Below, piece after piece: positions 12,860-25,011 of a DNA stretch of 64,000 nt. This DNA is from Desmodus rotundus (Eukaryota > Chordata > Mammalia > Chiroptera > Phyllostomidae): NCBI RefSeq assembly GCF_022682495.2, contig NC_071390.1, positions 170,091,220 to 170,155,219 of the forward strand, in the 5' to 3' direction. The notes below the pieces were generated by a model. It searched no databases and had not been told where the DNA came from. It was given only the letters and a program-made list of their open reading frames with translations. Position 1 is the stretch's first letter. Each line of letters opens with the position of its first letter. The position numbers and the translations under genes are program-made.

Positions 12860-13010
12860 TGTGGTGGCACAACACTCAGGGACATGTAGGTCTGTGCCTA
12901 CACGGTCAGTCTGCTGCTTACCACCTGCATGATGAGGAATAAATGATCCAGCCTCCCAGCCTCAGTCTCCTCATCTATAAAATGGAAGCACAGTACATGT
13001 TTTCCAAGTG
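12860..13010 (-). repeat. MIR SINE relic
   Basis: CTGCTTACCACCTGCATGAT, then CCTCAGTCTCCTCATCTATA and AAAATGGAAGCA give the antisense MIR core. Confidence 0.7.
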
Positions 13011-13722
13011 TTTTTTTTTCTCTAGTACTTTGTAAAATACCTATCCTATCATTGGGGAATTCCCTGTCTTACGAATCCTCCTCTTGACATTTCAGCTACA
13101 AACTCACTTTTCTATCCTGCCTTTCTGGGAGGGCTCAGACATCTGAACCAACCCTCCACCAGTCAGATACATCATCATTAGACTTGATTTGAAGGAGAGA
13201 AAACAGGTGCCCTTGAGACTCCACTTTCTGACAAGGGATCACCTTTCTGGGAGGATCACTCAGGTTCCAAGGAGCGAAGTGTCAGGGATTTAGGTGTCAA
13301 GCATTAGCTGTCACCAGCAGCTAGAAAGTTGTGCACCAGCAGATTTGATGTGTGACTTGGCATTGAACCTGACCAAGACTCATCCAGGAATGATTCTCCA
13401 GCTCTCTCAAAAATTCTCAGAGCTACTGAATATTCTTCAATGAAGTCATTTTTGCCCAAACTCAGTACAGTGAAATCTGTGGAATCTCTGACTATTACAT
13501 GTTAGTAACAGTAACATGTAACTATCATGTAAAGACAGTTTGAGGATGAAACGAGGTCAATAATGCACTGAACCCAATACACAGAATGGAGCTGGGGCTT
13601 TACAATGCTATTGTGTTTTACTGTATTAGCACATTCAATCTCCTCAGATAAATGGAGAGCTCCTTAAGACCAATACGCATGTTGTCCCAAGGTACCACAT
13701 TGAATACTTAGAGGACATCAAC
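13010..13722. other. Non-coding stretch without a recognised element
   Basis: No coding region, RNA gene or dispersed repeat could be supported in this stretch, which runs up to the Ves SINE. Confidence 0.55.
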
Positions 13723-13735
13723 GAAACATTCATAG

Positions 13736-13946
13736 GCCCTGGATGGTGTGGCTCAGTGAATTTGAGTGCCAACCTACCAACTGAAAGGTCACCAGTTTGA
13801 TTCCTAGTCAGGACACATGCCTGAGTTGCAGGCCAGGTCCCCAGTTAGGGTCTTGCAAAAGGCAACACACTGATGTTTCTTCTCCCTCACTTTCTCCTCC
13901 CATTCCCCTATCTCTAAAAACAAGTAAAATAAAATATCTTTTTAAA
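13736..13946 (+). mobile_element. Ves-type bat SINE with duplications
   Basis: Starts CCTGGATGGTGTGGCTCAGT (tRNA-like A box), followed by TCACCAGTTTGATTCCTAGT (B box), CAGGACACATGCCTGAGTTG, a CT-rich segment, CTCTCTAAAA-like text and an A-rich end. Flanked by GAAACATTCATAG (13723-13735) and GAAACATTCGTAG (13947-13959), a 13-bp duplication with one mismatch. A fairly young insertion. Confidence 0.9.
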
Positions 13947-14289
13947 GAAACATTCGTAGTTATCTTTCCCTTAAGGACATTACATCTCAGCAGGAGAGGC
14001 AATAAAACATGAGCTCATGTGTTAGATTACCTGCCATCCAATCCCATTTTTGGAAGCCCTTGGCTTTCCCACTAATTTTGTAACACATAATCCTCTACCT
14101 CTGCTATTTTTCCCTGTGAAATGTTTTTTTTTCTTACCTTATATGACTTATGTGAATATTAAATTAGTTAATTCAATTGAGGCAGTCAGAATAGAGCCTG
14201 ATACATAGAAAATGCTCACCAGATGTTGGCTTTTAGGAAAGTTTGATAACTATGCTAAGTGATATTATACTGATTAAATGATCAGAGTT

Positions 14290-14440
14290 TACACAGCACA
14301 AGTTCCCAAATGCCCAGAGAGTTGACACATGCTCTTATAGAAACGTCAGTTGCTTGGTGCCTTGGTCAAGGACCCCAAACTAGAAAGAAGGGCCAGGACT
14401 TGAATCCAGGCTTTCTGATCCTAAATCCATATTCTTAATC
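14290..14440 (+). repeat. MIR-like relic
   Basis: CCTTGGTCAAGGACCCCAAA, CCAGGACTTGAATCCAGGCT and GATCCTAAATCCATATTCTT resemble the last half of MIR in plus orientation. Confidence 0.5.
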
Positions 14441-14459
14441 CCTGCTCTGCAGTTCTGTG

Positions 14460-16250
14460 GGAGTTCTGGATTTTTTTGACCAAGCGATTCTGAGTAAAGT
14501 TTGATCTCCCCAACCCTTCTAAAAATGCATTTAGCACTTGTGTGTTACATAGAAATGTGGTAATGCCAATTATTTTAGAAGGTGTAATGGAAACTGTCCA
14601 GGACGAAGAGTCATCCTTGGGTATAGTTACCTAAAAGCAGGACAGCCTTAGTACTCGGTCTCTCACAAAGAGAAGGAATCGTCTGTCAGTACAGTTTCAT
14701 TTTGCAGAATCTGCTGGTATCGAGTCTACCCAGGTCACCGGTTGTCTAAGAGCTTGTTAACAGCTGTTTTAGGAAGACATTGCTGACAATTCCCTAATGG
14801 ATAGGACTCATTTTCTCCTTTACCCCAATGATTAAGATGAAACTCACTTCATCATGGGTGCAATTGGATTTAGCTGTTTACCCACCTGAAAGTATAATTA
14901 GAAGTTGGCAAAAAGAATCAATAGCGAAAATGGAAGCATTTGCGTAGATTTATTTGTAACTCAAACCTGAACCAGTCAATACTTCAGTTGTTGATGGCAA
15001 TTGAATTGAAAATTGAATACAAGTTAAAGTTATGGAAACCAAAATAGTTGGCATATTAGCTAGTTCCTAAATCATCACCCATTTTCCACTTAAAAATTAA
15101 ATCTACTGTTGAGTAAATACAGTGGTTGGAAATAGAGGAGACATCTGACACAGGGAGTTAAAGAAGAGTTATTGATAGAATAGCAAATCAAACTTCTATA
15201 TCAATAAAAGGGGAAATTTACCTTTTGCATATAAAAATATATTTCAGCTGATATATAAACAATAGATGTATTATCATAAATTGCCCCCAGGCATAAAGGA
15301 TTTTCAGTCAGTACCATCCCATCACTAAACATGGCTGGGATAAAAGCAACAAATAAAAGAAAATAAGATAGAGTTTCTCTAGAACATGAAACTAGACCAC
15401 TCGTCTGTCCTTCCTTCCTTCCTTCCTCCCTCCCTCCATCCATCCCTCCCTCCCTCCCTTCCTTCTTTCCTTCTTTCTGTTCTTCCTTTCTTCTTTCCTT
15501 CCTCTCTCCTTCCCTCATTCCTTTTTTTCTTTCTCTAAAAGAAAAATGATCTAATCAAGCAAATGGACAAATGAATCCCTTTGGGAACACCCTTTATTAA
15601 AAAAAAAAAATCATTTGCTACCAGGAAGGCAAAGAGGATTAAAGCTGTCCAAATTTCTAATGATAATAGCTACAGAGTGACAAGACACTGATTTCCTGAG
15701 GACGGTGAGATGGCTTCATCAAAGCACCAGAGGTCTTTTCCAGGACCATGAATCACTGCATAATTTCTATCCAAGTACTTTCCTCTTCACAAAAGAAAAT
15801 ACGAGAATGCAATTGTCAGTAAGAGCTAGAAGTGACAGCTCATCATCTTTGTGTCCCTCAGACTCAATGTTAATCTTAAAAAATAGTATTTAGAAGTGGT
15901 AGGTGAGGACTTTCATTTTACATTCTGCATTCTTGGGGATAATTTGAACTTTTCTTAGGCATTAGAAAAACATATAATTTTGTAAAGATGCATTAAATAA
16001 AAGCCAGTGACTGAGTAGTCTTTAAGGGGCAATAATGCTTTAAATGTCAATGTTGAGGAAAATGTTGGCAAATAAGCTTTTAGCATATAATCTATGTATT
16101 TCTACACAACAATAGATGAATTTTTAGCACTGGTGAGCTGAGGGACACTCGTTTTTGCATGCCAAAGTTGTCTAGCTCTTATTCAAATGTCTGAGTGAAT
16201 TATGTAAAACAAAGACTTAATGGATCTGCAGCATAATTTAGATCAGGAAA
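14460..16250. other. Non-coding stretch with one pyrimidine tract
   Basis: No gene or dispersed repeat was recognised apart from the CT-rich tract listed separately. The 105-codon minus-strand frame at 15201-15518 starts inside that tract (MREGERKERRKEEQ...) and is an artefact. Confidence 0.6.
15405..15535. repeat. (CCTT/CCTC)n polypyrimidine tract
   Basis: About 130 bp of nearly pure C and T with CCTT, CCCT and CATC units. A polypurine/polypyrimidine microsatellite that could form triplex DNA. Confidence 0.9.
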
Positions 16251-16254
16251 AATT

Positions 16255-17660
16255 CTAAATAATTTTACATTTTTAAATTACGGTATATTGACACATAATA
16301 AACAACACATCTTTAAGCTGTTTGATGTGCTCTATGCATTATTTTATATGTGTGAAATAATTCCAATCAAAATAGTGAAGCTATATATCTGTTGTACTCA
16401 AAAGTTTTTCCTGTATCTTTGAAATATCTCTTTCAAAGAGATGGCCCTCCCCGCCACTTTATCTCAGGCAACCATGGGTCTGTTTTCTCTCTCTATTTTT
16501 TTAAATTTTTAGATAAATGAGATCAGAAAGTATATATTCTTTTATCTGAATTCTTACATTCTGAATAAGCATTTTGAGATTCCTTATTGTGTGTTATCAA
16601 TAGATCATTTCTTTTTAATGATGAGTGGTATTCCATTGTATAAATATAAAAAAGTTAATTTATTCACTTCTTGTTACATATTTGGGTTATTACAGTTTGG
16701 GGCCATTAGGAATAATGCTACTGTGAGAATTTGTGTACAAACCTTTATATGCCTATATGTTTTCCCTTTTCTCTTGAGGAAATTTCTAAGTCTGAGATGG
16801 AAAAACCATGTGATAGGTATATATTTTTAACATTTTAAGGATCATATAAGTTTTTTTCCCAAAGACTGTTGTATCACCTTACATTTCCACTAGAAGCTTT
16901 TGAGAATATTAATTTCTCTATCTGCTCACCATCACTTCTGGGATCAGTTTTTTAATTTTAGCCAGTTGCTAGAAGAGTAATGGTCTCTCATTATAATATA
17001 AATTTGAATTTTTTAATTCACAACGGTATTTAGTATCTTATATATTTTTATATGCCACCTGTACATCTCTCTTGGTGAAGTGTCTGCTTAAGTCTTTTGC
17101 CCCTTCTTTAAATAGGTTGGTTGTTTCCTTATTGAGTTTTTAGAGTTCTTTCCATATTGTCAGTACAAGCACCCCACACATACACTTTCCATATATGCTT
17201 TGTATTTTCTTCTGTCAATATCTTTCAAAGGACAGAAGTTTTAAAGATTTTATTTATTTGTTTTTAGAGAGAGGGGAAGGAAGGTAGAAAGAGAGGGAGA
17301 GAAGCATCGACGTGCCAGAGAAACACGAACCAGTTGCCTCTCGCACACCCCCAACCAAGGACCTGGCTGCAACCCAGCCACATGCCCTGACTGAAAATAG
17401 AACCATCAACCTTTTGCTTTGCGGGATAATGCCCAGTCCACTGAGCCACGTCAGTAAGGGCCAAAGAGAACAGAAGTTTTAAATGTGATAAAGCCCAACA
17501 TAATTTTATTCTTTAATGGAATATGTTTTTGTTCTCATATGTCGAAAGTCTTTACCTAATCTAAGATCCCTAAGAATGTGTTCCTGTTTTCTTCTAGATG
17601 TTTTATTATTTTGGATTTTATATTTAAATCTATAACACATTTGGTTTTACTAAGACATTA
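16255..17660 (-). mobile_element. Old L1 fragment (minus strand), split by a Ves SINE
   Basis: On the plus strand it has the antisense landmarks of old mammalian L1: ATGAGTGGTATTCCATTGTA (16621), a 'ttgggttatt' segment, AATAATGCTACTGTGAG, TTGGTGAAGTGTCTGCTTAA, TTGTTTCCTTATTGAGTTTT and, after the SINE, a stretch like 'ttttgttctcatatgtcg...tttacctaa'. It comes from the ORF2 C-terminal part and 3' end of an extinct L1. All frames are broken. The 130-codon frame at 17578-17970 starts in it and is not a gene. Confidence 0.85.
17246..17469 (-). mobile_element. Ves-type bat SINE inserted in old L1
   Basis: In reverse orientation: TTTAAAGATTTTATTTATTT, then TTTTTAGAGAGAGGGG, CCAGTTGCCTCTCGCACACC, CCAGCCACATGCCCTGACTG and GTCCACTGAGCCACGTCAGT. 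A perfect 14-bp duplication, ACAGAAGTTTTAAA, flanks it (17232-17245 and 17470-17483). The old L1 sequence continues on both sides, so this is a nested insertion. Confidence 0.93.
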
Positions 17661-17664
17661 TGAA

Positions 17665-18435
17665 TACAGGGAAATGCAATTTCTGGCTAGACAGATTTCC
17701 CAGAAACAAGTCCACACTTTTGAAGATGAGCCTGAATCTTTTGTGGGCAGCTGTCTTTCTCTGCCACATCTATCTGCTAGGATTGTCATGAGGACGACAG
17801 AGAGAATACATGGAGTGTCTTTAGCATTTGACACATACTCTTCCCTTGAAATTTTGGGAGATACTACTATTATTAAACAATATATTTTTCTGGATAAATT
17901 CAAAATATGTGGTTACAAATTGAGTTCTATTCTTACCTATTTATTGAAAAAGATTAGGAATGTCTACTAAATGACATAAAATTATGTCAAATGACAGACA
18001 GTTTTCTGAGTTTTGAAGCATTAGTTGTTCTGCTGGAAAACTCTATAATATAGGAAATAATATAGAGAGGAGAAAGGCATCTAAAAATAGTTGCAGAGGT
18101 TATAAAACCAGATATTTACTCCCTGTGTGCACATCAGTTTTCTCCTTCCTTCCCCAGTGCTTAAATACATTTGTTTAACCAATATTGATCTGTACTTTCT
18201 TCCTCTACCTTTGTTACATCTCTCAGAATCAACTTTTTCTTTCCAATGTCATTTAGAACTCTCAAGCTTTACCTCACCCTGCTTTGAGCTAATTTAAGGT
18301 CAAGGCCATGTTTTATTTATCTTGGTATCTCTAGTGCTCTTCAACTGTTTTAGAGATGAAATTGAGATTCGGATTTTTGTTTTAAAGTAAATCTACTGAG
18401 TTGTCTTATTTTACTTTAAAGTATAACTTACAGAT
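17665..18435. other. Non-coding stretch without a recognised element
   Basis: No recognised repeat. Overlapping opposite frames (17578-17970 plus, 17658-17903 minus) show no domain, and neither is supported. Confidence 0.55.
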
Positions 18436-18439
18436 ACCA

Positions 18440-18632
18440 CATGGGAGGGAGGAGGGAAATAAGGGAGGAAAGAACAGAAGGGCCTAGTTAAAGAACAAGT
18501 ATAAATGGCCCATGGCCACGGACAACGGGGTGGGGATTGACTATGGGAGTGTAGGGTGAGCAGGGCAGAGGAGAGCAACAGGGGAAAATTGGGACAACTG
18601 TAATATGACACAATAATAAAATATATATTATC
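18440..18632 (+). mobile_element. 5'-truncated L1 (3'UTR only)
   Basis: A G-rich segment (GGGAGGGAGGAGGGAAATAA), TATAAATGGCCCATGG, GGGGAAAATTGGGACAACTG and CAATAATAAAAT match the layout of the L1 3' end at 805-1085. Related family, diverged. Confidence 0.78.
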
Positions 18633-18659
18633 AAGGGGAATGTGCCTCTTCACTAACAA

Positions 18660-20155
18660 ATAGTTACTGAGCAATAAAGTCAGCCAGGTGGTAAACTAGG
18701 GGATACAGTAATGAAAAAAAAGAGAAAAAAAATTCCCACTCTCACAGAATTTATATCTTAGTACAATGAAATAATCAACACATACATAAATAATAAGAAA
18801 TTTATTGTGTTAGATAATGTGTAGTCACAAAACTAAAGCAGAATAAACTAATGCTGGATAAAGAATGGTGGGAGGAGGCAGGGATTAACAATTTAAAAAG
18901 AGTATTCTGGGAAGACCTCAAAGACAAGGGGTGATATGCACAAGGAGGCAAAGGAGGAAGTGAGAGAGCCCTGTGGGTAGTTGGAGGATGAATATATGAG
19001 ATATAAAACTGAAAGCAATAAACAAACAAGATAAACAAATAAGCAAAATCTCATAGACACAGACAACAGTATGGTGGTTACCAGAACAAAGAAGGATAAG
19101 GAGGCAGTGAAGAGTGAAGGGGGTCAAATATATGGTGACAGAAGAAGATTTGACTTTGGGTGTTGGGCATACAATGCAACATACAGATGATGTATCATAG
19201 AATTGTTCATGTGAAACCTGTATAGTCTTATTAACCAATATCACCCCAGTAATTTTAATTTTAAAAACTACTATATTTCTAGCAAAATACCTGTTTAATT
19301 AAATATGAATGTGGTATTTTGGGGGAAAAGACAGTGACGATTTCAGATATGATGTTCTGAACAGGGACATGATAGACATATTTAAGTGACATCAGGAAAT
19401 TGTTACATGTTTAGTGCAAAAGAAGTGAGGAAGAATCAAGTGAAACACTTGCGGTTGATGTAGAACCTTGTGAGTGGTTATTAGGATTCTGACTTCTACT
19501 CTGAGTGTCAAGGGAAGGCACTGGAAGGTTTTGCACAGACAAGTGATACGATCTGGCTGACGTTTCAGGAGACTCACTCTGATTGTTATGGTGGGAAGGT
19601 AGTGAAGGTTTGTTGGCTGAAGCAGGAAGACCCCTTAGGAGCTAGTGCCATGAGCTGAGGAGGGTCCATAGCAGACAGGCAAGTGGTGAGAAATATCAGA
19701 TTGCACATGCATAGTCTTGTATATCATCAAATTTTGGATCATGGAATTATTTCTTTTTTAGAATGAGATAATGGAAGGAGAGGAGCTAGAGACAGTAAAT
19801 ATATAGACACATTACTTAGGGTGACTTGTTACAATAGGGAGTAAAGAAATGAGGCAATAAGCTGGAGCAGGGTGCAGGGTTAAATGTCACCAAATTTAAC
19901 TTGATTTTTATACTTATTTTAAAGATGTGAGCCTTCACAGTATTATGTAGGCTGATGGGACCCATCTAGCAGAGAAGGGAAAATTAAGGACATAGGAGAG
20001 ATAGGGGTAGATCCCTGGAGTGACATCCTTAGGCAGGTTAAGCTCCTGAGAGCTAATGCACCAGGTGGGTGACTTGGACAGGAGCCCACATTGCTCATCC
20101 ATAAAAGGCCTATAAGGAAAGGAGAGACTGTCATTTAAACACAGAGGGACTAATA
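18660..20155 (+). repeat. Ancient interspersed repeat with an L1 insertion
   Basis: Blocks such as GGGGATACAGTAATGAAAA, CCCACTCTCACAGAATTTAT, AAAGAGTATTCTGGGAAGAC, GGCACTGGAAGGTTTTGCAC, AAGTGATACGATCTGGCTGA and GACTCACTCTGATTGTTATG follow, in order, the repeat family interrupted by the intact L1. It is broken by an L1 3' end at 18990-19266. Heavily diverged; the family name is not certain. Confidence 0.5.
18990..19266 (+). mobile_element. Old L1 3' end
   Basis: AGACAACAGTATGGTGGTTA, AAGATTTGACTTTGGGTGTT, ACAATGCAACATACAGATGA, GTATCATAGAATTGTTCATG and TATTAACCAATATCACCCCA follow the 3'UTR of an older mammalian L1 class distinct from that at 805-1085. The minus-strand frame of 108 codons over it is spurious. 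Confidence 0.82.
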
Positions 20156-20156
20156 A

Positions 20157-20745
20157 GTACTGAATTGTGTCCCCACCCTCAAAATTCATATGCTGAAGCC
20201 CTGAGCCCCGATGTGATGGTATTTGGAGATGGCGCCTTTGGGAGGTGATTAGGTCTAAAAGAGGTCATGAGGATGCGGCCCTAGTAATGGAATGAGTGCC
20301 TTTAGAAGAGGAGACTTGAGGCCTGGCTGGTGTGGCTTAATTGACTGAGTGCTGGCCTGCGAGTAAGAGGATCCCTGGTTCGATTCCCAGTCAGGGTACA
20401 TGCCTGGGTGGCGGGCCTGGTTCCCCGTAGTGGGTAAGTGAGAGGCAACCACACACTGATGTTTCTCTCCCTTTCTCCTTCCCTTCTCCTCTCTCTAAAA
20501 GTAAATAAATCTTTAAAAAATTTAAAAGAAAGAGGAAGAGACTTGAGAACACTTGCTCTCTTCTTCTCTTTTCCATATGAAGACACAGCTACACGGCAGT
20601 ATTGTAAGCCAGGAAGAGAGCTCTCACCAGGAACCAACCATGCTTTCTCACCCTGACCTTGGACTTTCTAGCTAAATTCCTTTTCTTCGAGCCGCCCACT
20701 CTATGTTATTTTGTTATGGCAGCCTGAGTAGACTAAGACAGAGAG
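20157..20745 (+). mobile_element. MaLR/MST-like solo LTR, split by a Ves SINE
   Basis: ACTGAATTGTGTCCCCACCC, AATTCATATGCTGAAGCCCT, GATGTGATGGTATTTGGAGA, GGGAGGTGATTAGGTCTAAA and, after the SINE, CCAGGAAGAGAGCTCTCACC and TTATGGCAGCCTGAGTAGAC then TAAGACAG. This is the order in MST-type MaLR LTRs. There is no internal viral coding region. The exact subfamily needs a library search. Confidence 0.65.
20321..20530 (+). mobile_element. Ves-type bat SINE inserted in an LTR
   Basis: GCCTGGCTGGTGTGGCTTAA (A box), GGTTCGATTCCCAGTCAGGG (B box, intact), GTACATGCCTGGGTGGCGGG, GAGAGGCAACCACACACTGA, a CT-rich segment and CTCTCTAAAAGTAAATAAAT. It is bracketed by AGAAGAGGAGACTTGAG (20304-20320) and AGAGGAAGAGACTTGAG (20531-20547), 15 of 17 matching. 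The best-preserved Ves copy in the window. Confidence 0.94.
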
Positions 20746-20759
20746 AACTAAGGGCCAGA

Positions 20760-22690
20760 TGTGATTGTGGGAGCCTGTGGAAATCATTAGTTATAGTCCT
20801 AATTTTAATAAAATAGTCATAATTCTTTTATATAGATCGAGTTACTTGGAGTTTGATCAATGATATTGGTGCCACTAGGACTTATAATTAAAATCAACCT
20901 GATATAATAAGAAATATTATAGTCTTTGAAGAAGAAAGGTTTCCGTTGCAATTGTTCTAACAAAGGTACTTTTCTGTAACACATTATGAGTCTTAAGTAT
21001 ATGGTTCTTGTGACATTAAAAAAGAGACTTCCATATTAAAGAAAGGCTCTTAGTTTTTTCACAAGTAAAATTTAGATTGAAACATAACTCTGTGATGACA
21101 AGATACGGAATGAGCCTAAGATATGTTATGGTAGCAGGGATGTAAATTTTATATTCATTAGCTTCTGCGTCAATTAATAAGAAGTAATGGCTAGCTCGGG
21201 GTTTGCCTTTTCCAAGCACTAAAGTCAACAGATTGCCTTTCTTTCAAGCTCCTTTATTAACTGTTTATTAAGACCAACAGTCTCTAAATTTAGGATTGCT
21301 TTTTTACCAGGGAAAAATTACAAAATATGGGGCTTATCAATTTCTGAATTGATTCAATGGAGCTTTTAACAATTTTCTTATTGAATGGATAAATACACAC
21401 ATTTTTATACTCACTTCTTAGCATAATAGCCATGTTATTCCTGGCTCCCTTTATAATTATATCCCCTGCCAATGCACACATTCACTCACACACTGCAAGA
21501 TAAGTGTAGTGTCTTTTACCAAGATCTTAGGACCTGGTATGTGTCCCCATCTTGGGACCAGACTAATTGATATCATAGTCAGGAGAGCTTTCCCAGAATA
21601 TCAAAGCCGAAGGTAGGTTTGCAGGTGGCCCAACATAGATGCTTCCCTAACTGGCCTCCTGGCTTTCACTCTGATTTTCCTCTCAACTGTCCTCTAAAGC
21701 ATATCAAGAACGCAAACAGAGTCAAGCACTACCCTGCTTAAGAGCCTCATCATTTTAAAATTGATCCCAAGCTCCCCTGAGTTCTAAATGACCTAGGTGC
21801 CACATGAAGCTCCCACTTCTTGGAATCCAGAGGACTGGCTCTGACTCCTGCTCACTGTCTGTGCAAAACCCCAGACCTGCTCCAAGGTTTCTGTAGGTTC
21901 CAGAGTACCTTCTCAGTCCTAAACTCTCCCTCCACTCAGTTGTCACTCTGCCGATTGGTTCTGACAGCTAATTCTATCTGTCCATCTCTGCCCACAACAG
22001 GAAGGGAACATTTTTTGATTTCTACACATAAAAAAAACCACTAAAAATTTGTGTGTGTCTTTTGTCTTTGCAGAAAGATGCTAGTGAATATGGGAGGGTG
22101 GGTGATGAAAAGGGCATTTTCAACACAGCCAAACAAAGAGATCAAAGTCCGTCTTCTCAGAATTTTTTCATCCTCCTATCTATCACGTTTGTATCCCTGC
22201 TCATTTTTTCTTTCTGCTCCTTCTCATTTTTTCTCTTGTCCTTAAACCATAAAATCCTGTTTATTTTCGATGCAGAGACACTAGCTTTCTGTTTTCTTGA
22301 TTTCACTGCTTGCAACCAGCTAAACAAAGCTCGTTTCCTTCCTAACAGGGATTCTGGAGCCAAGGACTAATAAAATATAGATGATTTCCCTCATCACTCT
22401 AAAAACTCTTTTCTTGTCTTTCTTTATAGCAGCAATGTCCTTTTCTAAACTTCACCATATTTGTTTCTGCCAAAATTAACTTGGGATTCCGGGAATTGTC
22501 CAGGGCTCTCTCATCCATAGAATTTTGAAAATGTTGGTAACTCTCCTTGGAATCTCCTTCACATGTGAGTCTTCTCTGTTTGTCTGGATAATTGCTCTTC
22601 ATCTTTCAGGTTTTAGTTTAGAATTTATCTCCCTGGTTCCTCAAGACTGAGGTAGAATTATGTGTTTCTCAGCAGCCACTGAGAGCACAT
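20760..22690. other. Non-coding stretch without a recognised element
   Basis: AT-rich. Frames of 60-105 codons near 21750-22600 lie on both strands over one another and show no motifs. No gene is called. Confidence 0.55.
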
Positions 22691-22697
22691 TTAAATA

Positions 22698-22906
22698 CAG
22701 GGTCCAGCACAAATAATGCCCCTTTCTTATTACAACATCTTTTAGTACAAAATCCTAAGCATATAACCCTGTAACGTAACAATATCACACTGAAGAACAT
22801 TATATGACATTTTAGGTGACATGTTCAAATTAAAACCATAAATTGTTACACCCATATTATTACCCTACCAACCACACTCAAGCAGACCTTACTTCTGCCA
22901 GGCCCT
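22698..22906 (-). mobile_element. Short terminal-inverted-repeat element, copy A
   Basis: Begins CAGGGTCCAGCACAAAT and ends with the reverse complement of CAGGGCCTGGCAGAAGT. The internal text is similar, in reverse, to the element at 58788-58982 (ACAAATAATGCCCC against GGGGTGTTATTTGT; CCACACTCAAGCAGACCTTA against AAGGCCTGCCTGAGTGTGG). A non-autonomous DNA transposon (MITE) of about 0.2 kb. The superfamily is unclear; a TA precedes the left end. Confidence 0.6.
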
Positions 22907-22914
22907 GTGTGTGG

Positions 22915-25005
22915 TCTTTCCAGTTACTCAGGTGGAATTCTCTGACCACCTTTCTCTTCCTCGAAGACAGTGAGGTTTACATATCTAATCCCCATTCCCT
23001 AGGACAAAGTGTGCACCTAAGAGCATTTCAATAAGTAGTAAAATACATAAATTCATGAAGGAAGGAAGAGACCGGAATTCAGAGTTTTGCTAAATTGTTT
23101 AATCTGAAACTATAAAACTCTGTCTAATTCACTGCCAAGGTCTTTGATCAAACTAGACCTTTCTCTTTGCATAAACTTCTTAGACCTTTATTGCATTTAG
23201 AGTTTCTAGAACATTTCAAATGCAGGGAGTGAGACATAATCAATTATGATTTTAGTTTGCACACTTATATAATTCCTCTTAAGCAAAGTATTTTGGTCCA
23301 AATAAAGCTACTGGAAAGACAGTTCTAAGCCAACAATTCATCTTTAATGCAGCATATTCAAAGCCAATTTAATTCACATTTTCTTTTACTGTATCCAAAT
23401 TTGACATGTTAGAAGTATGCAATTTTCTGTTCGGCAAGGTTTGAGTGTTTATCAAAACAGATATTTCATTCACACTGCCACTCAGAGATAAATAAAATAA
23501 TTTAACAAATTGAATTGTGCTGTCTTTCCCAGTAGGGAAAAATAGCCTTTTATTTGCTGTAATTTTTCACCTTACTTGGCCTTTCTTAATGTTGTTTATT
23601 TCAGCTGCTTCTTTTTTCCTTCTAGAGTATCACATTTTGAATTTAGTATAGTTCTCTTTTAAGAACAATGTTTTGAACTGAAAAAAAGAAAAAAAAAAAC
23701 AAAGAATTACATCTTGACAGCAGAAGATTATTGTTTATATGTAACTGTATTAAAATTGGTAAAATAATTAGCATTTGGTGAAAATATTATATGGCAGAAC
23801 GGTGTAAGCATGCCTTGATGTTAGATAAAACAGAACCATCATCATTGAATACGTGAAGGTTCCGCTGGTTGGTGAAAAGAAGGACATCATTTCTTCATCC
23901 AAATATGGCCTCAGTAGTGTCAACATTCCGTATTTCTACATTATTAACTCCATTAGTCACCTTCCTGTCCAACATCCCAGTAATTGTTGACTCAGCCATA
24001 CACTGTTTTTGCTCTCTGAAGGTTGTTATTTTGGGATATATTGTTCTTTTATAATAAGTAATGTTGAAGAGCATGTGGTTTCTTAGCTTAAATGTAGACA
24101 ATACAATATAACAAATATAAACATTGTCATGGATTTAAGCCATTGAGCAAAAAGAATAAAGTTAAGTAGTTAGCCAACAGTTTCCCTATTTTCATACTGT
24201 GAAGAGATTAACTGAGTAGTATTTAGTCTATGATTTGGAAGGAAAAGTTGCTAATAATTTGTTTGGGCATAAAGGTACTTAAAATGTCAGAATATATGGA
24301 GGTATTACTTGATTTTCCTTATCATCTTTTTTTAATAGCCTAACCTATAACCTAAAAAAAATTCTTGCCATAAATCCATTTTTGAAACAAATGAGGAATA
24401 GTTACATGTTTTTAAAACACTGATAATAAAGCAAGATAAATTCTGTGTTAGAAGCTGAAGAACCTTGGGGAAGTCCATAAGCAATAGGCTTATTAGTGTT
24501 AGCAATATCAGTAGGCATATCAATGGGGAGCAGAGTTGGGAAGGGATGGAACGCACACACTGGGTAATTTAAGAAGGGTTTATTTAATAAAGGAACTACT
24601 GACGAAGGACAAATCTATGCCTCATATAGATAGAAAATTTTATGACTTTTATATAAACACAGTTTATAAATATTGTAACTGTTTATAAATGAATGTAAAA
24701 TATAAATATTTAATTTAACTTCTTAATAGGGGAACCAGAAGAAGGTTACAACTGGATCAAAAGAGAATTTAAAGTACCACCTGTATATGGGAAGATAAGG
24801 AATGCTGAAATAAATTTACAAATAGACTCAAAACTGACTTTTTCTTTAGAGTAGAGGGAGATTGTATTTATGATGCATAAGATTTATTGGTATGTCTGTA
24901 GACAAAAACCACTTGTATTATCATCAGTTATCTATGATTTATAGAACTGTACAGTAGTTTAAGGAAAATAAAAGGCACAGAATAAAAAAAAAAACAGAGT
25001 TAAGT
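22915..25005. other. Non-coding AT-rich stretch
   Basis: No recognised repeat or gene. Minor homopolymers only (for example an A-rich patch at about 23680). Confidence 0.55.
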
Positions 25006-25011
25006 ACTCAG

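Noticed and set aside
15201..15518. 105-codon minus-strand frame with a charged N-terminus
   Set aside because: The charged part is the CT-rich microsatellite read in antisense.
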